Assembly: GCF_900292075.1 (NCBI RefSeq)
Contig: NZ_OLMV01000003.1
Location: 124,001 to 188,000, forward strand
Source: Microbacterium timonense
GTDB lineage: Bacteria > Actinomycetota > Actinomycetes > Actinomycetales > Microbacteriaceae
Length of the DNA: 64,000 nt
Direction: 5' to 3'
Under the pieces are notes generated by a model that saw only the letters and a program-made list of their open reading frames with translations, was not told where the DNA came from and did not search any database. Each line of letters opens with the position of its first letter. Within the stretch, counting starts at the first letter, position 1. Shown here one piece after another: positions 42,106 through 49,544 of the stretch. Both the position numbers and the translations under genes were made by a program.

Positions 42106-43452
42106 CTAGGACTTCGGCGCCTTGCTGGGCAGGTCGTCGCGCTGGATCACCGTGTTGATGGCATCCTCCGCCGTCTTGATGGCGTCGTCCGTCGACGCCG
42201 CGCCCTTCATGACCGACTCCATCGCCGTGCCGACCGCCAGCGACACGTCCCAGGGGTAGGTGGGCTCGGGGATCGCGGTGGGCACGATGTCGTTCATCAC
42301 GATCGAGGACCACGGCGCGTCGGCGCTTGCCTCATCGGCCGAGACGGCGTCCTGGACCGACTGGCGCACGGGCACCTTCGTGAACTGGGTGTCGACGAAG
42401 AAGGGGACCAGCAGCTCGGGATCGCCCGCCAGCGCCCAGGTCAGGAAGTCGGCGGCGGCCTGCGCGTTCTTCGACTTGGCGTCGATGACCCACCGGAAGT
42501 TGCCGAGCGTCGTGGCCCCGCGACCATCGGCGTCCGCGGCGTTCGGGAACGCGCCGATGCCGGTCTTGGGAAGGACGTCGGAGTAGTCCGAGCCGATCTC
42601 CGACATCATCCACGAGCCCGAGACCTTGAACGCGACCTTCTCCTCGCCGAAGTCCTTGCCGCCGACGTACACGTCCAGCGCCTGCTGAGCCATGTAGCCC
42701 TCGTCCCACAGCGTCTTGTAGTTCTCCATGAGCTGCCGGTAGCCGTCGTCGTCGATGTCGGGCGCGGTCCAGTCCTCGTTGAGCGCGGTGTGGCCCGAGA
42801 AGTTGTACTGCTGACCGACCGACGACCACGCGAAGGTCACCGCGTCACTGGCCGGCGAGATGCAGTACTGCCCGTCCGCGAGCGTCGGCTTGATCGCCGC
42901 GCACATGTCGAACAGCTCGTCCCACGTGGTGGGGCCGGTCTCGGGGTCGAGCCCCGCGGCCGACAGCAGGTCCTTGTTCCAGAACAGCACGGTCTGCGGT
43001 TCGAGGAGCAGCGGGTAGGCGTAGTACTTTCCGTCGATCTGCGAGATCGGCTGCGCGGGTTCGATGATCTCGTCGAGCTTGTCCTCGGGGACGAGCCCGT
43101 TGAGCTCGTGGAGCTGCCCTGCGTTGACGGCGTCGGTGATGCTCGCCGAGAACGTGTAGATGTCGGGCGCCTTGCCCGCCGCCTGAGCGGACTTCATCTT
43201 CTGATCCCAGGCATCCGCGGGCGCCTCCGTGTCGACGACCTTGATCTCGTCCTGCGACTCGTTGAACTGCTTGACGATGTTCGCGTACCACTCGTTCTCG
43301 ACCGGCGTGAAGGTGCGGTGCCAGAACTGAACCGTGGTGACGCCGCCCTCACCGGCGTCACCTCCGCCACCGGCACTGCAACCGGCCAGGATGGTGCCGG
43401 CGGCAGCGGCTGCCGCGACGGCGATCAGGAGCCTGCTGTTTCTCTTGTGCAT
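42106..43452 (-). CDS. Sugar-binding lipoprotein of the ABC importer
   Basis: A 448-aa CUT1 solute-binding protein. Type II signal peptide with lipobox ILAGC (Cys25). The mature part shows TVQFWHRTFTPVENEW, ITDAVNAGQLHELNGLVPED, KYYAYPLLLEPQTVLFWNKD and ADFLTWALAGDP. The ligand is expected to be a D-arabino-oligosaccharide from GH183 action, from context only. A GGAGGGA box precedes the ATG. First gene of the ABC operon, 123 bp downstream of its predicted -10. Confidence 0.92.
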   Translation of the reverse strand: MHKRNSRLLIAVAAAAAAGTILAGCSAGGGGDAGEGGVTTVQFWHRTFTPVENEWYANIVKQFNESQDEIKVVDTEAPADAWDQKMKSAQAAGKAPDIYTFSASITDAVNAGQLHELNGLVPEDKLDEIIEPAQPISQIDGKYYAYPLLLEPQTVLFWNKDLLSAAGLDPETGPTTWDELFDMCAAIKPTLADGQYCISPASDAVTFAWSSVGQQYNFSGHTALNEDWTAPDIDDDGYRQLMENYKTLWDEGYMAQQALDVYVGGKDFGEEKVAFKVSGSWMMSEIGSDYSDVLPKTGIGAFPNAADADGRGATTLGNFRWVIDAKSKNAQAAADFLTWALAGDPELLVPFFVDTQFTKVPVRQSVQDAVSADEASADAPWSSIVMNDIVPTAIPEPTYPWDVSLAVGTAMESVMKGAASTDDAIKTAEDAINTVIQRDDLPSKAPKS

Positions 43453-43574
43453 TCGTCCCTCCTCAGGAACACGACTCTGCGATGAGTCGGAGCTGTGGCC
43501 GGCCAGGAAGCCCGGTCTGAGCCGAACGGGCGATGCCGCCGTCGTGCGGATCGCCGGTGATCTCGTCCTCGGCC

Positions 43575-43603
43575 AGCGTAGGCGAAATCGATTTCATGCG
43601 CAA
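43575..43603 (-). promoter_or_regulatory. Promoter of the ABC-GH183 operon with LacI operator in the spacer
   Basis: On the minus strand: TTGCGC (43603-43598), 17 bp, TACGCT (43580-43575). The palindrome GAAATCGATTTC (43584-43595) occupies the spacer in exactly the same register as in the GH116 promoter. Confidence 0.82.
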
Positions 43604-43714
43604 TGGGTGCTCACGTCGATCTCGTTGGCTGCTCGGTGCGCCGCCAGAACGGCGATGTCACCGGGTCCGCGCGGAGGGTCGCCTGTCCGGCCCGGGCCGG
43701 CGTCCGAGCCAGGC

Positions 43715-43730
43715 GTTGAATCGATTTCAC
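43715..43730. promoter_or_regulatory. Auxiliary LacI operator
   Basis: GTTGAATCGATTTCAC, a one-mismatch version of the operator, 133 bp (centre to centre) upstream of the primary ABC-operon site and just past the second GH183 stop. Spacing would allow looping. Confidence 0.7.
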
Positions 43731-43751
43731 CCATCACCCGAAAATCGCCCG

Positions 43752-44915
43752 TCAGGAGGCCTTATCCAGGTCGACGGAGAACCAGAAGACGTTGTACGGG
43801 CCCCACAACGACATGCTGAAGAAGATGCGCCTGCCCCCCTCGGTGACGTAGCGCGGATTCAGGTACGGCGAGTACAGGCCCGGGTAGTCGGCCGCCGAGG
43901 CCAGCAGCACCGGCTCGTCCCAGGGGCCCCAGGGCGTGAGCCCCTCGCGGATATAGGCGTTCCCGCCATCCGAGTAGGTCATGATCCAGCGCTCGAGGTA
44001 GTCCGACCACATCACCGACAGCTCGCCGATGGTTCCCTCGACGACCAGTTCCGCGGCATCCATATCGGCATCCCACCGGGGTTCGCCCTCCGGGTCGGCG
44101 CCGGCGAAGTACGAATAGGCGTCGGCGTCCTCCACCGCCTCTTCGGTCGCCGGCACGCGCATCAACGCGACCCCGCCGAAGCGCCCCGCGGGGATCGCCC
44201 ACAAGTACACGAACGGCCGGCCGCCGTCCGACACGATCACCGGCGCGACCTGGATGAAGTTCGAGTCGCCGGGCCACCGCGGACTCTCCAGGGCGGTCCA
44301 CGTCTCACCGCGATCGGTGGACTTCACGAGACCCGCGTAGTTCGCATCCCACGCCCCGGGCTCGCCCCAGTGCGAGACCGACATGTACGAGACGTAGAGA
44401 CTGTCGCCGATGGCGAATCCATGCGTCGGGATCTTGGTGACCTCACCCTCGCCGTCGTTGCTGTCGTGCTCACCTTCGATGAGAGGTTGCGCCCATCCCA
44501 GTTCGTCGGTCGGCGTCCATCCGTCGAAGGAGATGCCGTCCGACGGATCGGCGTCGGTCGTCCATGCCGCGGCGTTCGACCTCCAGATGCCGCCTTGACC
44601 GCCCACCGCGTCCGGGGCCCGCTCCCCGAACGTGTCGCCGAAGAAGAAGTACGTGCGGTCGCCGAGGTTCGTCATGGATCCGAGGTCGGTTCCGGCGACG
44701 GCCGCCGATTCGGTGTCGTTCATGCCGTCCGGCCCGGTCAGCTGCGCGATCTCGGTGAGGTTCGACACCCCCTCGAGGACGAACGGCTTCTCCTGGCTCG
44801 TGTCCACGACCGGCATCGTCGGCGAAGCCGTGCAGGCGGCCATCCCGATCAGCAGGGAACCGGATGCCGCTGCCGCGGCGATGCGGAAGACACGGCGAGG
44901 GCGCGATGCGGTCAT
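43752..44915 (-). CDS. Lipid-anchored GH183 (DUF4185) endo-D-arabinanase
   Basis: A 387-aa DUF4185 protein, single-domain. The type II signal peptide ends in the lipobox GMAAC (Cys28), so it is tethered to the outer face of the membrane. It shares the family core with the 676-aa protein: TYFFFGDTFGERAPD, MSVSHWGEPGAWDANYAG, WAIPAGRFGGVALMRVP and MSLWGPYNVFWFSVD. Likely an endo-D-arabinanase acting on fragments near the ABC importer. A GAGGAGGATC box precedes the ATG; a LacI operator is 48 bp upstream. Confidence 0.87.
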   Translation of the reverse strand: MTASRPRRVFRIAAAAASGSLLIGMAACTASPTMPVVDTSQEKPFVLEGVSNLTEIAQLTGPDGMNDTESAAVAGTDLGSMTNLGDRTYFFFGDTFGERAPDAVGGQGGIWRSNAAAWTTDADPSDGISFDGWTPTDELGWAQPLIEGEHDSNDGEGEVTKIPTHGFAIGDSLYVSYMSVSHWGEPGAWDANYAGLVKSTDRGETWTALESPRWPGDSNFIQVAPVIVSDGGRPFVYLWAIPAGRFGGVALMRVPATEEAVEDADAYSYFAGADPEGEPRWDADMDAAELVVEGTIGELSVMWSDYLERWIMTYSDGGNAYIREGLTPWGPWDEPVLLASAADYPGLYSPYLNPRYVTEGGRRIFFSMSLWGPYNVFWFSVDLDKAS

Positions 44916-44962
44916 GATCCTCCTCGATCGCCTGTCACGATACGACGAATGCCGCTGTTCGC

Positions 44963-44974
44963 GAAATCGATTTC
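44963..44974. promoter_or_regulatory. LacI operator upstream of the lipoprotein GH183 gene
   Basis: Perfect GAAATCGATTTC, 48 bp before the ATG at 44915. The flanking bases keep the ATGAAATCGATTTCG context seen at 33.9 and 43.6 kb, but -35 and -10 matches are weak here. Confidence 0.78.
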
Positions 44975-45000
44975 ATGTCTTCGTCTCGTCCGCCGGGTAC

Positions 45001-45041
45001 GCCAGAGGGGAAGACGGCCCCAGCCCGTCTTCCCCTCTGGC
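45001..45041. terminator. Strong terminator after the 1397-aa surface protein gene
   Basis: Perfect 17-bp arms (45001-45017 and 45025-45041; GCCAGAGGGGAAGACGG and its complement) with a 7-nt loop, 7 nt past the stop at 45049. Confidence 0.85.
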
Positions 45042-45048
45042 CCTCAGA

Positions 45049-48000
45049 TCACGCCCGGCGGCGGCGTCGTCCCCAGATGAGCACCGCGCCGGCAAGAACC
45101 GCGATCGAGGCCACTCCCGCCATCACCGACACCATCGCGGCGTCGGCTCCGGTGACCGCGAGTCCCGGGTCGATGACGAGTTCGTTCTCCAGCGCGAGGG
45201 CAGCCGTCGCACCGGGTTCCCCGGCGACCGTCACGACGGCGACCGGGTTGCCGTTCTGCGTGCTCACCGTGACGTCGTCATCGGCCGAGCTCCACTGCGC
45301 GCCGGCCCACCGAACCTGGTCGGCGAGGGTGGCGGCGCGCTCTTCGACGCGCACCTCGGTGCCCAGTGGCAGGTCGTCCACGACGAGCGGAACACCCGCC
45401 GTCAGCTTGATGTCGAGCGTCTGCTGCTCGCCGAGCAGGTCGGTCCAGCTCACCGTCACCGGGAACGCGGTTCCGGTGGAACGGGCCGCGCCCTCCCCGG
45501 TGAGGGACTTGGTGATGGTGACACTTCCGAGGGAGGTGACGGCGGTGTTGACGAGCGACACCTCCGCGACGTCGGCCGCGGCGATCGTGACCACGGCCGT
45601 CGCGTCCTCGGCAGCGTCGACGCGCTCACCGCTCCACGTCGGGTCGGCCCAGGTGAAGCGCGCACTGTCGTCGAGGGCGGTCTCGGTCAGGGTCACCTCG
45701 GTGCCGTGCGGCAGCTCCTGCGGGAACTCCACGACCGTGCCGTCGGTGGGCACCGAGATCTCGGCCGACTGCTGGTCACCGCCCTCGGTCCAGGTGGCGA
45801 TCACGGTCACCGTCTCGGGCACGTCCGGGTCGTCCAGCAGGACGCCCTCGATGCTCTTGGAGATCGAGAAGGTGCCGGGAGCCCAGGTGGCCTCATTGAC
45901 CACCGTCACGAGGCCGACCGTGCTCTGCTGGTCCGACACGACGACCGTGGCCGAGCCGTCGCCGTTGTCGTCGACGTTGTCGCCGGAGATCGTGATCGAT
46001 CCCCACACGACGGTGTCGATCTCGGGAGCGGCTCCCTCGGTGATCGTCACGACCGTGCCGGCGGGCAGATCCTCGCCCAGGGGCGTGGGCTCGACGGCGT
46101 TGATCTCGAGGTCGCGGGACTGCTCGACCCCGTCCTCATCGGTCCAGGTGGCGGTGATGGGGAACTCCGTGGCGGGGTCCACCTCACCGGCTGCCGCCCC
46201 GGCGATGCCCTTGATCAGCGTGATGCCCGCGGTCGACGTTGCCGCATGGTTCTCGAGGGTGACCGTCGCACCGGCATCCCGGCCCACCGTCACCACCGCC
46301 GACGGACCGTCGGCAGTCACACCGGTGCCCGACCACACGGGCGCGCCCCAGGCAATGCTCGAGCCGTCAACGAGGGGCGTCTCGGTGAGGGTGACCTCGG
46401 TGCCGATCAGGAGGCTCTCACCGAAGGGCACCGGTGTGCCGTCGGTGGGCAGGGTCAGGGTCTTCGACCCCGGCGTGCCTTCTTCGTCCCAGCTCGCCGT
46501 CACGGTCACGGTGTCGGGCACCGCGGGGTTGTCGGCCTGCTCCCCTGTCACGACCTTGACGAGGGAGAAGGTCCCGACGGTGCGTTCGACGCTGTTGGTG
46601 ACGGTGACCGCCGCCGGCTGGGAGGCGTGCGCGGGTGTGACCACGACGCTCGCCGGAGTGAAGACCGGAGCCGCCCACGTCAGGGTGTCGTCGTCGGCGG
46701 GGCGCGCCTCGGTGAAGTTCACCGTCGCGCCGATCGGGACCTCGTCCAGGGTGACCGGCTCACCGACGGTCAGGTCGACGACGCGGTCGGGCTGCGCGGG
46801 GAATCCGGCACCGAGCGCGGTGGTGTCGATGGATGCCGTGACCTGATACGTGCGGTCCGGGTCGACGAGGTTCGCCGCACCGCCCTGCAGTGCCTTCGCG
46901 ACGCTGACCGACCCGAGAAGCGCCTCGTTCGTCAGTGTCACCGAGACGTTCACACCCGGGTTGATGGTTGCCGTGGCGACGGTGCCGTCCGCGCTCACCG
47001 AGACGCCGGGTCCCTCCGCGAACTCCGGCGCGCCGAAGGTCACTCCGGGGATCGCAGGGAAGGTGGGCTCGGTCAGCTCGACCTTCCATCCGGTACCGCG
47101 CGCGTTCAGTCCGCTGACCGGTGCGCCGCTGAGCGGCACCTGCAGGTCGTATTCGTTCTGCGTCACGTTGGCGGGGTCGATCTCGCGGACGTGCACCGTG
47201 AAGGCGGCGTCATCGGGCACGAACTCGGCGCCCGGTGTGTCGGCCAGCACCTTGTCGATGGCGACCGACCCGCGGGTCACGCCCTGGCCGGTGCCGCTGC
47301 CGCTGTTGTTCTGCGTGATGCTGGACGTGAAGTTGATGCCCGAACCGGTGAGGTCGTTGGAGTAGACGGTGCCCCGGGCATCCATACCGCCGCTGGTCGT
47401 GCAGGTCGTGTACGTGATGACGTACTGGTACTCGCGTGAGAAGCCGTCGCTGGTCCCCGTCGGGATCGGCAGGTTGGTGGCCTCGATGTCGAACGTGAGG
47501 ACGTTGCCGGCGAGCGTCGCCTGCGTGTCACCGGTGAGATCGACGGTGGCGAGACCGCCGTTCTGGATCTGGTCGCGCGCCTCGACCTTCAGCCGCAGCT
47601 GCGCCGGCAGTCCGCCGGAGGGGTCGCCCGCCTCGCAGACACTCTGCGACGCCGAGAACGTGTCGGTCAGCGTCAGCACGTCGTCGATGTTCTCGATCAT
47701 CTCGCCCGGGATGGTGACCACCCAGTCGAGGGTCGTCTGGGGCATGTGCTGCACGCCGTCGATCGTGACCGCCGTCGTGTTGATGCGTCCGGACTTGCCC
47801 TGGGTACGGGCCGGAACCGTCGCCTGGGTGCTGGCGACCTGACCGTCGACGTCGACCTGGTTTGCATAGGCCGTACCACCGGAAGGAAGGTCGGTCGAGG
47901 TGACACAGGTACGGTACGTGATGACGTACCGGTAGTCCGAGGCCTTGAACTGGAACGACGGGTTGCTGATGTCGTACCGTACCCGGAACGTCTGCGCCGA

Positions 48001-49242
48001 AGACGACAGCGTGGTCGCGGTGAGCGAACTGGTGATGTTCTGCGACATCTGGCTGCTCGGGCCGTAGCGCTCGGTGATCTGGATGCCGCTGATCGTGTCG
48101 GCGCACAGCTGGTGCCCGGCACCGAGCGTCTCGGTCAGCGTGAACCCGTTCTTGCCGACGAGCTGGTCACCGGGAACGACGACGGTCCACGCCACCTCTC
48201 CGTTGCGGTCGGCACCGCCCAGGACACTGCCGGACTTGGTGAGCGAGGACTGCCAGGGCAGGTTCTCGACGTGTCCGACGCCGGAGCCGGCAGAGCCCCA
48301 TCCCTCGATCTGCGCCGAGTTCTCGTACGTGGTGCCGGGCGGATCGATCTCGCCGTCCACGGTGCAGGTCTGGTAGGTCACGCGATAGGTGACGTTCGCG
48401 TCGAAGCCGCTCGTCGGAGCGGTGAGCACGACGGTGAAGTCGGTCTGGCCCGGCGCGGGGGCGGTCGTCACCAGGTTGGTGACGTCGACGACCGTCGAGC
48501 CGCGCACCGTCTCGACCTTCAGGCCCGTCGGGGTGCACAGCTGGTGGCCGGCGCCGAGGGTGTCACGGAGGGTCACGGTGCTCTGGCCGGCCATGTTCGC
48601 GCCGGGGATGTCGACCGTCCACGTCATCGACCAGTTGTTCTGGTTCATGACACCGGACTTGGTCACCTCGCCGGGAAGCACGATGCCGTCGTCGATGCCG
48701 CCGCCGCCCGGGAGGTTGACGGGGACCTGGGCGCCGTTGAGATCGAAGGTCACCTGGTTCGCGGTGGTGGCCTGCACCGCCTCGATGTCGAACTGCCAGG
48801 TCCCCTGGACGAGCTCGGGCGCCAAGAGCACGGCATCCGTCAACGTACAGGTTGCGATGCTCGTCGCCGGGTCGGTGAGGCAGTTGCCCCACACCACGGG
48901 GTTGCCGTTCAGCTCGCCGTTCAGCTGGAACGGGATGGCCTGCGGGAACTCGAACTCGGGAGGCAGACCGATCGTGAAGGTGTCGCCCTCCTGCGGGTTC
49001 GCCGCGCGCGCGTCCCAATCGCCCGACACCGTCAGCGTGTCGCCGACCGTCGCCTGCTGATCGGCGGGCGCGATGGTGACGTCGCCCACGAGGATGGCGG
49101 GGTTCGGAGCGGCGGAGGCCGCGGTCGGCACGGCGACCAGTGCCACGAGGGCGAGGCCGATCGCTCCGATCGCGGCCGTCAGGCGTTGCACGGGCAAGCG
49201 AAGACGTCGCGACCGATGACCCGGCGAATGAGACGAAGACAA
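45049..49242 (-). CDS. LAxTG-anchored giant surface protein with DUF5979 repeats
   Basis: A 1397-aa exported protein. The TTG at 49242 is chosen because GGAG lies 6 nt upstream. A basic stretch and signal helix (AAIGAIGLALVALVAVPTAA) are followed by about 600 residues of large Ig-like adhesin domains (for example WSMTWTVDIPGANMAG, AEVAWTVVVPGDQLVG-like units). Then come about six DUF5979 units of ~110 aa (starting GSVAIDKVL, GSVSVAKAL, GTFSLVKVV, AGITLIKGI, GTFSISKSI, GSVTITKSL). The C-terminus is a sorting signal: LAVTG, a hydrophobic helix and GRRRRRA, the LAxTG form read by class E sortases. Probably an adhesin or surface fibre. Confidence 0.88.
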   Translation of the reverse strand: MSSSHSPGHRSRRLRLPVQRLTAAIGAIGLALVALVAVPTAASAAPNPAILVGDVTIAPADQQATVGDTLTVSGDWDARAANPQEGDTFTIGLPPEFEFPQAIPFQLNGELNGNPVVWGNCLTDPATSIATCTLTDAVLLAPELVQGTWQFDIEAVQATTANQVTFDLNGAQVPVNLPGGGGIDDGIVLPGEVTKSGVMNQNNWSMTWTVDIPGANMAGQSTVTLRDTLGAGHQLCTPTGLKVETVRGSTVVDVTNLVTTAPAPGQTDFTVVLTAPTSGFDANVTYRVTYQTCTVDGEIDPPGTTYENSAQIEGWGSAGSGVGHVENLPWQSSLTKSGSVLGGADRNGEVAWTVVVPGDQLVGKNGFTLTETLGAGHQLCADTISGIQITERYGPSSQMSQNITSSLTATTLSSSAQTFRVRYDISNPSFQFKASDYRYVITYRTCVTSTDLPSGGTAYANQVDVDGQVASTQATVPARTQGKSGRINTTAVTIDGVQHMPQTTLDWVVTIPGEMIENIDDVLTLTDTFSASQSVCEAGDPSGGLPAQLRLKVEARDQIQNGGLATVDLTGDTQATLAGNVLTFDIEATNLPIPTGTSDGFSREYQYVITYTTCTTSGGMDARGTVYSNDLTGSGINFTSSITQNNSGSGTGQGVTRGSVAIDKVLADTPGAEFVPDDAAFTVHVREIDPANVTQNEYDLQVPLSGAPVSGLNARGTGWKVELTEPTFPAIPGVTFGAPEFAEGPGVSVSADGTVATATINPGVNVSVTLTNEALLGSVSVAKALQGGAANLVDPDRTYQVTASIDTTALGAGFPAQPDRVVDLTVGEPVTLDEVPIGATVNFTEARPADDDTLTWAAPVFTPASVVVTPAHASQPAAVTVTNSVERTVGTFSLVKVVTGEQADNPAVPDTVTVTASWDEEGTPGSKTLTLPTDGTPVPFGESLLIGTEVTLTETPLVDGSSIAWGAPVWSGTGVTADGPSAVVTVGRDAGATVTLENHAATSTAGITLIKGIAGAAAGEVDPATEFPITATWTDEDGVEQSRDLEINAVEPTPLGEDLPAGTVVTITEGAAPEIDTVVWGSITISGDNVDDNGDGSATVVVSDQQSTVGLVTVVNEATWAPGTFSISKSIEGVLLDDPDVPETVTVIATWTEGGDQQSAEISVPTDGTVVEFPQELPHGTEVTLTETALDDSARFTWADPTWSGERVDAAEDATAVVTIAAADVAEVSLVNTAVTSLGSVTITKSLTGEGAARSTGTAFPVTVSWTDLLGEQQTLDIKLTAGVPLVVDDLPLGTEVRVEERAATLADQVRWAGAQWSSADDDVTVSTQNGNPVAVVTVAGEPGATAALALENELVIDPGLAVTGADAAMVSVMAGVASIAVLAGAVLIWGRRRRRA

Positions 49243-49289
49243 GGCACTCTCCTCTGTTGCGAACAGCCAGCGGGCGCGCATGACGACCA

Positions 49290-49336
49290 CACCTGTGACA
49301 GCACCAGAGACACTCCCCCGAGTGGTGCGACAGGTG
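49290..49336. other. Hairpin in the upstream region of the surface protein gene
   Basis: CACCTGT/ACAGGTG with an inner GCACCA/TGGTGC pairing form a bulged hairpin between the predicted promoter and the TTG start, in the 302-bp gene-free gap 49243-49544. It may be a leader structure. Confidence 0.5.
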
Positions 49337-49462
49337 ACAGCCGCGAACCCAGCCCAAAATGCCCGGTTGCACGGCGATGACCACGGCGATCCTCAGATCG
49401 CTCGAGCAGCCCCCCCGCGTTCCTCCCCGCGCACCGGCGTCGCGAAGGCGACGCCGCCTACC

Positions 49463-49529
49463 TTTCTAGCGCAAAGAGACACCCCGTATGCGAAATTTCA
49501 CCCGGTCTTTCACCCGGTGGATCACCCGG
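49463..49529 (-). promoter_or_regulatory. LAL-type activator array and promoter, 1397-aa gene
   Basis: On the minus strand three CCGGGTGA copies (49529-49522, 49517-49510, 49505-49498) at exact 12-bp period, the last continuing into AAATTT. After 24 nt comes TAGAAA (49468-49463) as a possible -10. No -35 match is present, as expected for an activator-dependent promoter. Confidence 0.7.
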
Positions 49530-49544
49530 TGCACCTCTGCGCGA

